This document shows positions 51,348 to 59,927 of a stretch of DNA of 64,000 nucleotides, in pieces. A program made the translations under genes and the position numbers. The DNA comes from CAYFPX01 sp964519895 (lineage in GTDB: Bacteria; Myxococcota_A; UBA796; CAJQPC01). How positions within the stretch are numbered: position 1 is the stretch's first letter; each line of letters begins with the position of its first letter. The notes under the pieces were generated by a model, which saw only the letters and a program-made list of their open reading frames with translations, was not told the DNA's origin and made no database searches. The stretch is from assembly GCA_964519895.1 (NCBI GenBank), contig CAZFLE010000026.1, positions 1-64,000 on the forward strand, read 5' to 3'.

Positions 51348-51374
51348 ATACGGCGGCGCCATGAGAACGGATCA
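51348..51374 (-). promoter_or_regulatory. candidate ECF11-type autoregulated promoter
   Basis: Upstream of rpoE on the minus strand, TGATCC (51374-51369) is followed after 15 bp by CGTATG (51353-51348). This resembles the TGATC...CGTA elements bound by RpoE/ChrR-group sigma factors, which commonly drive their own operon. The spacing is slightly short, so the call is tentative. The leader to the 51185 start would be about 155 nt. Confidence 0.35.
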
Positions 51375-51400
51375 CTGGCTCATCGGCGGCTGAGCCGGGC

Positions 51401-52258
51401 TCACCGGTGCCAGACGGGCCCGCCGTGGCCGGTCGCCGGTGGGTCGACGCTGCCCGGCAGGATCTCCCGCAGGTAGTCCCCCCAGCTCTTCTCCTGGCGC
51501 CAGTGCCGCGGATAGCCCACCGCCACCTCCTCGAAGCGCACGCCGTCCCGCCAGTCGGTCGCCCGCATGTGGAGGTGGCCTGTCACGACCACATCGGCCC
51601 GGTAGCGCAGGTGCCAGTCCTCGGTCTCCCGGGTGCCGCACCAGGGGATGAAGCGCGGGATCCGGTGGAGCCGCACCAGGTCCCGGCGCAGGGGAAAGTG
51701 GTTCACCAGCACCGTGCGCGTGTCATGGGGGATCCCGTCGAGCCGGGCCCGGGTCTGGGCCAGCCGCGCGGCGCACCAGGCGGACTTGGAGGGGTAGGGG
51801 TCCGAGTGCAAGAGCGACTCGTCCCGGCACACGATGCCGTCCTCTCGGGCCCAGGCGACGGCGTCGGCCGGGGCCACGTGGTCCGGGGCGAAGCTGTAGT
51901 CGTAGAGCACGAACAGCGGGGCGATGACCCGCCTGGGGCCTTCCCCGGGCCAGACCAGGAAGGGGTCCTCGGGCGTGCGAACCCCCAGGTCCCGGCAGAC
52001 GGCCACCATCGCCTCGTACGCCGCGACCCCGCGAAGAGCGGCCTCCCCGACGCTCCAGAGCTCGTGGTTTCCCGGCACCCAGTAGAGCTGGGCGAAGCGC
52101 TCGGCGAGGAGCGTCAGGCACCAGCGCAGTCTTCGGGGGTCCTCGGTCACGTCGCCGCCGACGATCAGGTGGTCGTGGGCACGTGCCGGCAGGGACGCCA
52201 GGGCGTCCCGGTTCCGCTCGTGGTTCAGGTGCAGATCGCTGATGGCCCAGAGCTTCAC
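51401..52258 (-). CDS. calcineurin-like metallophosphoesterase
   Basis: A 285-residue metallophosphoesterase with all metal-ligand blocks: ISDLHLNHE (D, H), LIVGGDVTED (GD), VPGNHELW (GNH), NHFP and VVTGHLHM (GHxH). The substrate could be a nucleotide, phosphoprotein or lipid headgroup. GTG 52258 overlaps the phaR stop (GTGA), placing it in one unit with phaR, though no PHA-related role is known. Confidence 0.88.
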   Translation of the reverse strand: MKLWAISDLHLNHERNRDALASLPARAHDHLIVGGDVTEDPRRLRWCLTLLAERFAQLYWVPGNHELWSVGEAALRGVAAYEAMVAVCRDLGVRTPEDPFLVWPGEGPRRVIAPLFVLYDYSFAPDHVAPADAVAWAREDGIVCRDESLLHSDPYPSKSAWCAARLAQTRARLDGIPHDTRTVLVNHFPLRRDLVRLHRIPRFIPWCGTRETEDWHLRYRADVVVTGHLHMRATDWRDGVRFEEVAVGYPRHWRQEKSWGDYLREILPGSVDPPATGHGGPVWHR

Positions 52259-52743
52259 GACAGTCGATCCTCCAGGTCCTTGAGTCGGGCACGCAGGGCG
52301 ATCAGCTCGTCGTCGGGGGCGGACGTGTGCGGCGGCGCGTCCGGGGACGGCGGCGCTGGCGCCGGCTCGGCGGCGGGTGGCGGCGGCGGGGCCTGCTTGC
52401 CGGCGCGGGCCCAGCCGAACTGTCGCTCCAGCTGGCCGAGCTGGGCGTCCAGGAGCTCCAGGCCAGCGGCGAATTGCTGGCGCACGAGCCGGGTCAGCGG
52501 CCCGTCCTCGGAGAGTCGGATGATGCGATGCAGCAACCCGGGGGGCAGGATCTCCGCCGCCCCCTGCACCTCCAGGAGCACCTGGAGCAGGACCGCTCGG
52601 GTCAGGTCGGAGCCATCGGACACCGACACGACGCCGACGTCGACGCCGGACCGGACGAGGTCCGCGAGCTCTTGGAGGTTGATGTAGCTGGAGGCCTCGG
52701 TGTCGTAGAGTCGCCGGTTGCCGTACTTCTTGATGACGCGCAT
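52255..52743 (-). CDS. phaR: polyhydroxyalkanoate synthesis repressor
   Basis: A 162-residue regulator with the PHB/PHA accumulation regulator N-terminal domain right at the start (MRVIKKYGNRRLYDTEASSY, then INLQELADLVRSG) and the second helical block. The C-terminal part is Pro/Ala-rich with an acidic helix. PhaR binds PHA granules and represses phasin and synthesis genes. The ATG at 52743 is used; longer in-frame starts only add unconserved residues. Divergent from the phasin-PhaE-PhaC operon with a palindrome in between. Confidence 0.9.
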   Translation of the reverse strand: MRVIKKYGNRRLYDTEASSYINLQELADLVRSGVDVGVVSVSDGSDLTRAVLLQVLLEVQGAAEILPPGLLHRIIRLSEDGPLTRLVRQQFAAGLELLDAQLGQLERQFGWARAGKQAPPPPPAAEPAPAPPSPDAPPHTSAPDDELIALRARLKDLEDRLS

Positions 52744-52770
52744 GCCGGAGAGGGTAGCCGGTCCGGCCAT

Positions 52771-52783
52771 GTTGCAGTGCAAC
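52771..52783. promoter_or_regulatory. palindrome in the phaR/phasin intergenic region (candidate PhaR operator)
   Basis: GTTGCA-G-TGCAAC is a perfect 13-bp palindrome, followed within 25 bp by the related half-sites GCAAC and GCAAC (52799-52806). PhaR of Paracoccus recognises TGC-rich dyads of the CTGC-N3/4-GCAG kind. The position between phaR and the granule-protein operon fits an operator; binding is not shown. Confidence 0.45.
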
Positions 52784-52792
52784 GGAAATGGC

Positions 52793-52821
52793 TTGACGCA
52801 ACGCAACACGGTACTTAGCCT
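52793..52821 (+). promoter_or_regulatory. candidate promoter of the PHA operon
   Basis: TTGACG (52793-52798), 17-bp spacer, TAGCCT (52816-52821), ending about 50 nt before the phasin-like ATG. The -10 is weak. It overlaps the half-sites next to the palindrome, which would allow repression. Confidence 0.35.
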
Positions 52822-52871
52822 GCGGTCGACGGTCGGAGACCTCTGGCCGTCCTCACCCCCATGGAGGAACG

Positions 52872-53105
52872 ATGTCGACCCTGCCCACCCCCGAGTCCCT
52901 CAACGCGTCGCTGCACCGGGCCGGCCAGGCCGCCCTGGACCTGCAGGACAAGGCCCTGAAGTGGCAGCTCGATCAGGCCCGCTTCGCCCAGACCCAGGCC
53001 GAGGTCAGCGCCCGCCACGGGCTCAAGGCCGCCGAGACCGCCGCCACCCTGGTGCGCGTTGGACAGCAGGCCGTCGTCGACGCCTTCGCACCCAGCGGGG
53101 ACTAG
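52872..53105 (+). CDS. small phasin-like granule protein
   Basis: A 77-residue, almost wholly helical amphipathic protein rich in Ala, Gln and Leu, without Cys, resembling the hydrophobic-surface helices of phasins that coat PHA granules. It is shorter than typical PhaP (about 110-190). GGAGG lies 4 nt before the ATG. It is the first gene after the divergent phaR, the usual place for a PhaR-controlled phasin. The phasin call rests on context and composition. Confidence 0.6.
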   Translation: MSTLPTPESLNASLHRAGQAALDLQDKALKWQLDQARFAQTQAEVSARHGLKAAETAATLVRVGQQAVVDAFAPSGD

Positions 53106-53107
53106 CC

Positions 53108-53533
53108 ATGACCGGGAAGACCGTCGACTTCAGCGACATGGCCCAGGCCTTCCAGCAGCAGTGGGAGACCGCCCTGTCCGGGTGGTGGGACCAGGTGCTG
53201 GAGTCGCCGGCCTTCCTGGACGCGATGGGCCAGGGCCTCGAGACCGGGGCCCGCGCCCGCCAGCAGTACGAGCGAGCGGTGGACGACTCGCTCAGCGCGA
53301 TGCACCTGCCGACCCGGGCGGACCTGACCCGGGTTGCCCGCATCGCTTCCCTGCTCGAGGACCGGCTGCTCAAGGTCGAGGATCTGCTCCTGGAGCTGCG
53401 GGACGATCTGACCGCGCGGCTCAGCCAGGCCGAGGAAGAGGCTGTGAAGGCCCGCATCGAAGCCGCCGAGACCCGTCTGGAGCTGCGGGAGCGGCTGGGG
53501 GCCCTCGAAGCCCGGCTGGCGGAGCAGGGCTGA
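53108..53533 (+). CDS. short PhaE-like PHA synthase subunit
   Basis: A 141-residue helical protein. WETALSGWWDQVLESPAFLDAMGQGLE, a Tyr-rich helix and MHLPTRADLTRVARIASLLEDRLLKVEDLL are the pattern of the PhaE C-terminal half and of class III/PhaM-like helpers. A Glu/Arg/Leu coiled-coil tail follows (about 105-141). Standard PhaE is about 360 residues, so this is a reduced version. Its stop overlaps the first PhaC ATG. Confidence 0.7.
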   Translation: MTGKTVDFSDMAQAFQQQWETALSGWWDQVLESPAFLDAMGQGLETGARARQQYERAVDDSLSAMHLPTRADLTRVARIASLLEDRLLKVEDLLLELRDDLTARLSQAEEEAVKARIEAAETRLELRERLGALEARLAEQG

Positions 53534-54519
53534 TGGTCGCCAGCCTCGAGGTGTTGCGGTTCCTGAAGACCGACCCGGTGCGCCGGGCGCGGCCGGGGCG
53601 AACCCCTCACGGGGTGATCCATCGACAGGGCAGCAGCCGCCTGCTGTACTTCCCTTCCCCGGAGCCACGCCACACCCCGCTCTTCGTGTCGATGCCGCTC
53701 ATCAACACGTGGTCGATCTTCGATCTGTTGCCGGGGCGCTCGGTGATCGAGGCCCTGACCCAGGCGGGCGTGCCGGTCTACGTACTCGACTGGGGCCGGC
53801 CGGGGCCCCACGACCGGTACACCACCCTGGCAGACCTGGTCGACACCCGCCTCGGCCGGGCCCTGGACCGCACCCGGCGACACGCGGGCAGGCTGCCGGA
53901 TGCCCTGGGCTACTGCGTCGGCGGCACCTTCCTGGCGATGCACCTCGCCCGGCACCCGGGATGCGTGGGCCGGCTCGCGCTCTTGTGTGCCCCCATCGAC
54001 TTCCACGCCTCTGGAAGGCTCGCCCGCTGGGCCACGCCGGAGTCCTTCCCGGTCGACGCGGCCATCGACGGCTTCGGCAACTACCCGGCGGACATCATCC
54101 GGGGCGCCTTTGCCTGGCTGCGGCCCATGGGCCAGTGGTCCAAGTGGGCGACGCTGGCCGAGCGCATCGACGACCCGGACTTCCGGGCACTGTGGGCCCA
54201 CCTGGAGCGCTGGTCCGACGACCCGGTGGACTTCCCGGGCGAGGCCTACCGGGCCTACGTCAAGGGCTGCTACTTCGACAACGCGCTGATCTCCGGGGGC
54301 TGGCAGCTGGCCGGTCGCCCGGTGGACCTGGGCGCCGGCAGGGTCCCAGCCCACGTGCTCTCCGCCGAGCGCGACCACATCTGCGAGCCCCCGGCCGCCG
54401 AGGCCCTGGCCGGGGTGTGGGGCGCCCCGGTGACCACCGAGCGCCTGCCCGGCGGCCACGTGGGGGTCTGCGTGGGCGCCAGGCTCCCAGCGGCCCTGCT
54501 CCGGTGGCTGGGCGCGTGA
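53533..54519 (+). CDS. phaC: PhaC-family polyhydroxyalkanoate synthase subunit (copy 1)
   Basis: A 328-residue alpha/beta hydrolase of the class III PhaC type. VSMPLINTWSIFDLLPGRS and VYVLDWGRPGP are PhaC core motifs. The polymerase nucleophile box is LGYCVGGT with Cys128, the catalytic Asp lies in SAERDHICEP and the His in GGHVGV. It would polymerise 3-hydroxyacyl-CoA, probably complexed with the PhaE-like protein. It is directly followed (GTGA overlap) by a second, distinct PhaC-family gene. Confidence 0.85.
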   Translation: MVASLEVLRFLKTDPVRRARPGRTPHGVIHRQGSSRLLYFPSPEPRHTPLFVSMPLINTWSIFDLLPGRSVIEALTQAGVPVYVLDWGRPGPHDRYTTLADLVDTRLGRALDRTRRHAGRLPDALGYCVGGTFLAMHLARHPGCVGRLALLCAPIDFHASGRLARWATPESFPVDAAIDGFGNYPADIIRGAFAWLRPMGQWSKWATLAERIDDPDFRALWAHLERWSDDPVDFPGEAYRAYVKGCYFDNALISGGWQLAGRPVDLGAGRVPAHVLSAERDHICEPPAAEALAGVWGAPVTTERLPGGHVGVCVGARLPAALLRWLGA

Positions 54520-55544
54520 CCCGCACCGGCCGACCCGGCGAGCTCCAGCACGGCCTGGCCCTGCTGGCGTCCCTGCCGCGCCCGCCACTGGGGCTGACCC
54601 CCCACACCGTGGTGCACACCCAGGACAAGCTGGCCCTGCGCCACTACCCGCCGCGCGGCGAGCTTCGGGCCCTGCCGGTGGTGGTCGTGCCGTCGCTGAT
54701 CAACCGCGCGACGATCTGCGATCTGGAGCCGGACCGCTCCCTGGTCGGGGGTCTCGCCGCCCAGGGGCACCCGACCTACCTGGTGGACTGGGGCGTGCCC
54801 GGGCCCGAGGACGCGGGCGAAGACGTGGCCTATGTGCTGCTGGAGCTCCTGCACCGGGCCCTCGATCGGGCCTGTCGTCACGCGGGAACCCGACAGGCCG
54901 TGCTCCTGGGCTACTGCCAGGGCGGCACCCTTGCGGCCATGTACGCCGCCCTTCGCCCCCGGCGGGTCGCCGGCCTGATCACCCTGGCCGCGCCGGTGCG
55001 CTTCTCCGAGGGCGGACGCTTCCGGGACTTCACGGACCCAGCGCACTTCGACGCGGAAGCGGTGATCGACGACACCGGCCTGGTGCCCGTGCACTGGATG
55101 AAGGCCGGCTTCCAGCTCCTGGATCCGATGGGCATCTCGGACAAGCTCGTGGCGGTGGCCCGGGCATCCCGGGACCCGGAGCGGCTGCGGCGGGTGCTGG
55201 CCCGGGAGCGCTGGCTCGAGGAGAACGTGCCGGTGGCCGGCGCCTTCGCCCGGGAGTTCATCCGCAACACCTACCAGGAGGACCGGCTCGAGGCGGGCAC
55301 CTGGCACGTGGCCGGGGAGCGGGTGGACCTGGGCGCCATCACGGCGCCGCTCTTGCTGCTGGCGTGCGAGCGGGACTTCATCTGCCCCAAGGCGGCGACG
55401 CTGCCCCTGGCGGAGCTCGTGGGCAGTGACCAGGTCCAGGTCGAGGTGCTCCAGACCGGCCACATCGGCGCCGTGGTCGGGCGCTACGGCCCGGAGAAGC
55501 TCCAGCCCCTGCTCGACACCTGGCTCCGGGAGCTCGAGGGATGA
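54516..55544 (+). CDS. phaC: PhaC-family polyhydroxyalkanoate synthase subunit (copy 2)
   Basis: A 342-residue PhaC-family protein, clearly homologous to but diverged from copy 1: VVVPSLINRATICDLEPDRS, YLVDWGVPGPEDAGED, the nucleophile box LGYCQGGT with Cys134, Asp in CERDFICP, His in TGHIGAVVG. All three catalytic residues are present, so it could be a second active subunit of a heteromer rather than a dead paralogue. GTG 54516 overlaps the copy-1 stop; its end overlaps the acyl-CoA ligase start. Confidence 0.85.
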   Translation: MTRTGRPGELQHGLALLASLPRPPLGLTPHTVVHTQDKLALRHYPPRGELRALPVVVVPSLINRATICDLEPDRSLVGGLAAQGHPTYLVDWGVPGPEDAGEDVAYVLLELLHRALDRACRHAGTRQAVLLGYCQGGTLAAMYAALRPRRVAGLITLAAPVRFSEGGRFRDFTDPAHFDAEAVIDDTGLVPVHWMKAGFQLLDPMGISDKLVAVARASRDPERLRRVLARERWLEENVPVAGAFAREFIRNTYQEDRLEAGTWHVAGERVDLGAITAPLLLLACERDFICPKAATLPLAELVGSDQVQVEVLQTGHIGAVVGRYGPEKLQPLLDTWLRELEG

Positions 55545-56995
55545 ACCGCGTCCTGCAAGCCTGGGCCCGCTTCGACGGCCATCGGGAGGCCCTGGTCGAC
55601 GTTGGCACCGGCCGCCGCTGGACTTACGCCCAGCTCCACCGGGACGCCCTGTGCTGGGCCGGGCGGCTGGCTGCCGAGGGCGTCGGACCCGGCGACGTGG
55701 TCGCGGTGCTGGCCCACAACCGGGGCGAGTCCCTGGCGGTGCTCTACGCAGCGGCCGAGCTCGGGGCGATCTTCTTCCCACTCAACTGGCGGCTGAGCGT
55801 GCCCGAGCTGCGCTGGCAGCTCGGGCACAGCGGTGCGCGGGTGCTGCTGACCGACGCGGGCCATGCCACGGTGCTCGACAGGCCCAGCTTGTCCCTGGAC
55901 GATGGCCCCGGCCCCACGGCGTACCAGGGGCCCGGCGCTGGCGCCGAGGACCCCTGGATGCTGCTCTACACCAGCGGCAGCTCCGGTCGGCCCAAGGGCG
56001 CACTGATCCCTCACCGCCAGGCCCACCACAACGCGGTCAACACCGTGCTCGCCTGTGACCTGACCCGGGAAGACACCACGCTGACCTTCACGCCCCTGTT
56101 CCACACCGGGGGCCTGAACTGCTTGACGACCCCACTGTTCTTTCGCGGCGGGCGGGTGGTGTTGACCCCCGGCTTCGACGCCGCCCAGGCCCTGGCGCTC
56201 GTGGCCCAGGAGCGCATCAGCTTGCTGATGGGCGTGCCGACCATCTTCCAGCTCCTGCACGACCACCCGGCCTTTGGGCACGCCGATCTGTCGTCGGTCC
56301 GCGATGCCCTGTGCGGCGGCGCTCCCCTCGGTGCTGATCTGTTGGCGCGCTACCTGGACCGCGGCATCCCGCTCCGCCAGGGCTTCGGCATGACCGAGTG
56401 CGGGCCGAACTGCTTCGGCACGCCACCGGACCAGGTGAGTCAGCGACTCGGCACGGTCGGACAGCCCATCCACTTCCTGGGCACCCGGGTGGTGCGGCCC
56501 GACGGCACGTCCTGCGACGCCGACGAGCCCGGCGAGCTCCAGTTCAAGGGCCCGATGGTCTTCGCCGGCTACCTGGGCAACCCCGACGCAACGGCCGCCA
56601 GCTTCACCGGCGACGGCTGGTTCAAGACCGGCGACGTGCTGAGCGTCGACGCCGACGGCTACTACACCGTGCGCGGCCGGCTCAAGGAGATGTACATCTC
56701 CGGCGGCGAAAACGTGTACCCGGCCGAGGTCGAGGCCGTGCTGCTCCAGTGCCCGGGCGTCGCCCAGGCCGCCGTGGTCGGCGTGCCCGACCCCCGCTGG
56801 GGCGAGGTGGGCCACGCCTTCCTGGAGCCCCAGCCCGGCGTCACCCTGGATCCCGAGACCGTGCGGGCCTTCGTGGCTCCCCGGCTCGCCCGCTTCAAGC
56901 AGCCCCGTCACGTCGACGTGCGGCCGCTCCTTCCCCGCACCGGCAGCGGCAAGATCGACAAGCTCGCCCTGCGCCAGACGCCCCTGGAGGCCTGA
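55541..56995 (+). CDS. acyl-CoA ligase (AMP-binding family)
   Basis: A 484-residue ANL-family adenylating enzyme: A3 phosphate loop YTSGSSGRPKGA, GGAPLG, A5 QGFGMTECGP, A7 TGDVLSVDADGYYTVRGRLKEMYISGGENVYP and the C-terminal catalytic lysine in GSGKIDK. It is shorter than most (about 500-550). In this operon it probably makes CoA thioesters from free (hydroxy)acids for the PhaC subunits; substrate choice is inferred from context only. Confidence 0.88.
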   Translation: MNRVLQAWARFDGHREALVDVGTGRRWTYAQLHRDALCWAGRLAAEGVGPGDVVAVLAHNRGESLAVLYAAAELGAIFFPLNWRLSVPELRWQLGHSGARVLLTDAGHATVLDRPSLSLDDGPGPTAYQGPGAGAEDPWMLLYTSGSSGRPKGALIPHRQAHHNAVNTVLACDLTREDTTLTFTPLFHTGGLNCLTTPLFFRGGRVVLTPGFDAAQALALVAQERISLLMGVPTIFQLLHDHPAFGHADLSSVRDALCGGAPLGADLLARYLDRGIPLRQGFGMTECGPNCFGTPPDQVSQRLGTVGQPIHFLGTRVVRPDGTSCDADEPGELQFKGPMVFAGYLGNPDATAASFTGDGWFKTGDVLSVDADGYYTVRGRLKEMYISGGENVYPAEVEAVLLQCPGVAQAAVVGVPDPRWGEVGHAFLEPQPGVTLDPETVRAFVAPRLARFKQPRHVDVRPLLPRTGSGKIDKLALRQTPLEA

Positions 56996-57504
56996 TGTTG
57001 CTCCTCGCCTTGACCCTGGCCTGTGTGCCCGATGACGTCGACCAGACCGGCACGACCGACACCGCCGAATCCGGCGACACAGCCGACACCGCCACGAGCG
57101 CCAACGGCTTCGTCGGGACCTGGCTCTCAGAGGGAGAGGACCTGAGCCCTCTCTTCGCGGGCGACCCCTTCCACTACACGCGCATCGACGCGGTCTTCCA
57201 CCGCGACGGAACCTACGAGGTGGTCGGCGTCGACACCCAGGGCGCCAGCTACGACTTCGCCGGGACCTACCTGCTCGACGACAGCACCACGCCCGGCACC
57301 ATCACCCAGACCCAGACCGTGCCCTACGACGCCACGGCCGAGGGGCTGTGGCTCGTCGACGATGACCTGCTGACCTTTGAGATCGTTCAGACCAGCCCGG
57401 ACTACGGCTACACCCCCGCCACGCCGGAAGGGGGCTTCGGCAGCACCGCGGGGCCCGGCCTCGAGGACGGCGACAACGTGCAGACCTACGTGCGGGTCCC
57501 CTGA
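56995..57504 (+). CDS. lipoprotein with DT-rich linker
   Basis: A 169-residue lipoprotein: lipobox LALTLAC (Cys10), TGTTDTAESGDTADTATS linker, then a lipocalin-like or META-type small beta domain (GTWLSEG, FHRDGTYEVVGVD, YDFAGTYLLDD). The ATG overlaps the ligase stop (TGATG), so this surface protein is translated together with a cytoplasmic enzyme. Confidence 0.7.
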   Translation: MLLLALTLACVPDDVDQTGTTDTAESGDTADTATSANGFVGTWLSEGEDLSPLFAGDPFHYTRIDAVFHRDGTYEVVGVDTQGASYDFAGTYLLDDSTTPGTITQTQTVPYDATAEGLWLVDDDLLTFEIVQTSPDYGYTPATPEGGFGSTAGPGLEDGDNVQTYVRVP

Positions 57505-59001
57505 GTGCTCCTGGTCGCGCTGGCCGTCGGACTGACGAGCGCCCAGGCGCCGCTGGAGACGTCCGTGGCGGGCGAGGCACCGATCGTGGAGCCCCGCCTG
57601 CCCGGGCCCGGCGACGAGCTCCAGCTGCTGGGGCTCTTCCAGACCCGGATCACGACCACCAGCGTCGAGACCACCAGCCCCTACCTGGACGGCCAGGTCA
57701 TCGGCACGCTCGGCGGCACCAACGGGACTGTGGTCGCCGGCAACCGGGGCACCTTTGCCGAGCAGAGGGCGGTGGGCTTCGGCACCTGGGCTCCCCACGT
57801 GCTCGACGGCCGGGCGTCGCTGACGGCCGCCTTCGAGATCGACTTCGTGCTCGGGGACCAGAGCTACGGGGTGGGCGGCAACACCGGAGGCGGCTTCGGC
57901 GCGGACCAGGTGAACCTCCAGACCCGGCGTCTGCACGCGAACTTCGTGGGCGGCGCCGCCGGCTGGGACCTCACGGCGGTGCTGGGTCTCCAGTTCCTGA
58001 GCGACACGGTCTACGACCCGCGCACCGCCCACCCGGACGACCTGTTCCGCACCGGCGGCGGTCTGAAGATCTGGGGCTCCGAAGGGGCAGGTGCCACGGT
58101 CTTCGGGCGCTACGACGGGCCCAGCGGGGAGACGCTCCGCGCTCGGCTCGGGGCCTACACCCTGGTGGAGCAGGGCGTCAGTCTGGACGACGACATCAGC
58201 CTGGTGGTCGGGGATGCCCAGTGGGTGCCCGATGCGGGCTGGCGGCTCGGGGGCCACGTGTGGTGGCTCCGGGATCGGTCGGAGGGGCAGGGGACCGTGT
58301 TCGGGACCGGGCCGTACTCGGCGCTGTCGGGCCTGCAGGGCGGGCCTCAGCTGGCGGCAGCAGGCACGGTGGGATCGGATCTGGTCTGGCTGGCTGTGGA
58401 TGGGGGCTACAACCACCGGCTCGACCGCGGGCCCCTGGGCTTCAGCGCCCTGGCCCTGGCGAACCTGGGCCGACTCTACGTGGACGGGGCCGAGGACCCA
58501 GCGGTGCGCGGTCTGCTGGTGTCCGGCGACGTGCGCTACCGCTACGCGCCGGGCTCCGGCAGCGTGGTCCGAGCCGAGGCCCTCTGGAGCTCCGGCGACG
58601 CCGACGGCGGCGACTACGGCGGCGTGATCACCGGCAATAGCTACGGCTTCGTGGGCGCGTCCTGGACCACCCACGGCAGCGTGCTGCTGCTGCCGGACCC
58701 GGACGCCATCAACCGCCAGGTGGCGGTGGCTTACGACGTCTCTGGAGGCGGCGCAGGGCTCCTGGCGCTGGCCGGCGGCGTGGGCTTCGACATCCAGCCC
58801 GACCGGATCACCGTGTCCGGCAATGTGACCCACGCTCGGCTCGGCACCGGCGAGGCCCTGGGCACCGAGCTCACCGGGCGGCTCCAGTGGCAGCCCTTGC
58901 CCCTCTGCCGCGTGGGCCTGACCGGCGCAGCGGTGCTGGGCAGTGCCTTCCCGTCGGTGCCGTGGACCGCCTCTGCCTCTGTGAACTGGGTGCTGTTCTG
59001 A
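57505..59001 (+). CDS. outer-membrane beta-barrel protein
   Basis: A 498-residue exported protein with a signal peptide (LLVALAVGLTSAQA) and alternating hydrophobic/polar strands with Gly/Tyr/Trp girdles through to the end. It finishes with a strand ending in Phe (ASASVNWVLF), the beta-barrel assembly signal. Its size is porin-like; a carrier for hydrophobic or acid substrates is possible given the neighbouring lipases. GTG directly after the lipoprotein stop. Confidence 0.7.
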   Translation: MLLVALAVGLTSAQAPLETSVAGEAPIVEPRLPGPGDELQLLGLFQTRITTTSVETTSPYLDGQVIGTLGGTNGTVVAGNRGTFAEQRAVGFGTWAPHVLDGRASLTAAFEIDFVLGDQSYGVGGNTGGGFGADQVNLQTRRLHANFVGGAAGWDLTAVLGLQFLSDTVYDPRTAHPDDLFRTGGGLKIWGSEGAGATVFGRYDGPSGETLRARLGAYTLVEQGVSLDDDISLVVGDAQWVPDAGWRLGGHVWWLRDRSEGQGTVFGTGPYSALSGLQGGPQLAAAGTVGSDLVWLAVDGGYNHRLDRGPLGFSALALANLGRLYVDGAEDPAVRGLLVSGDVRYRYAPGSGSVVRAEALWSSGDADGGDYGGVITGNSYGFVGASWTTHGSVLLLPDPDAINRQVAVAYDVSGGGAGLLALAGGVGFDIQPDRITVSGNVTHARLGTGEALGTELTGRLQWQPLPLCRVGLTGAAVLGSAFPSVPWTASASVNWVLF

Positions 59002-59927
59002 TGCTGATGACCCTGCTGTTCGCCTGCACCGCCCGCTACGCGGCGCTACCCCCGATGGCCCCCTCGGAGCTGTGGTCCCCCCTGCCGGTCCAGACCACCG
59101 AGGTGGCGGGCACCACCGTCTCCTGGGTCGACACCGGCACGGTCTCCGAGCAGACGCCGCTTGTGTTGATGCACGGCCTGAGCGCGAGCGTGGGCTTCTG
59201 GGAGCACCAGCTGCCCGACCTGGCCCCAGATCGGCGCATCCTGGCCCTGGACCTGCCCGGCTATGGGCGCTCGGGCCGGCCGGACGCGCCCTACACACCG
59301 CCCTGGTTCGCCGGCGTGATCGTCGACTGGCTCGACGCCCTGGGTCTGGACCGGGTCGTGCTGGTGGGCCACTCCATGGGTGGGCAGATCGCGCTGACCA
59401 TGGCCCTGGACCACCCGGACAGGGTCCAAGCCCTGGTGCTGTCGGCCCCGGCGGGCATCGAGACTTTCTCGGAGGGTGAGGCCCGCTTCATCAAGGACCA
59501 CTGGCACGAGGCCCGCGCCCTGGAGGCCACGGAGCACGACCTGCGGGCGGTGTTCACCACCCAGGTCTTCAACACCCACGACCCCGGCGTGGAGCGTCTG
59601 CTGGAGGAGCGAGTGCGGCTCGGTGCCCACCCGGCGTTCCGGGGCACCAGCGTGGCCGTGTCCCGGTCCATCGCCGGCATGCTCGACCACCCGGTGCGGC
59701 ACAGGCTGGGCGAGCTGGCCCTGCCGGTGTTCGTGGCCTTTGGCAGCCGGGACCGCATGATCCCGAACCCGATCTTCAGCGGTGGGCGTCCGGCCACGGT
59801 CCTGGCCGACGCGGTGGCTCTGCTCGACGCCGAGCCCTTGCTGGTGCCCGGGGCCGGACACACGGTGCACCACGACGCCCCCGAGACCTTCAACCTGGCC
59901 GTCCAGGCCTACCTGGGGGGCCTGTGA
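59001..59927 (+). CDS. alpha/beta hydrolase lipoprotein
   Basis: A 308-residue lipoprotein enzyme. The lipobox is LLFAC (Cys9). The hydrolase core has the oxyanion HGLSAS, GYGRSG, nucleophile Ser125 in GHSMGGQ, acid in GSRDRMIP and His in GAGHTVHHDAP. It is likely an esterase or lipase tethered to the envelope. The stop overlaps the following lipase gene. Confidence 0.82.
   Translation: MLMTLLFACTARYAALPPMAPSELWSPLPVQTTEVAGTTVSWVDTGTVSEQTPLVLMHGLSASVGFWEHQLPDLAPDRRILALDLPGYGRSGRPDAPYTPPWFAGVIVDWLDALGLDRVVLVGHSMGGQIALTMALDHPDRVQALVLSAPAGIETFSEGEARFIKDHWHEARALEATEHDLRAVFTTQVFNTHDPGVERLLEERVRLGAHPAFRGTSVAVSRSIAGMLDHPVRHRLGELALPVFVAFGSRDRMIPNPIFSGGRPATVLADAVALLDAEPLLVPGAGHTVHHDAPETFNLAVQAYLGGL

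Noticed and set aside
53533..55544. A single split or frameshifted PhaC gene
   Set aside because: Each protein has its own complete set of PhaC motifs and catalytic triad, so these are two paralogues, not halves of one enzyme.
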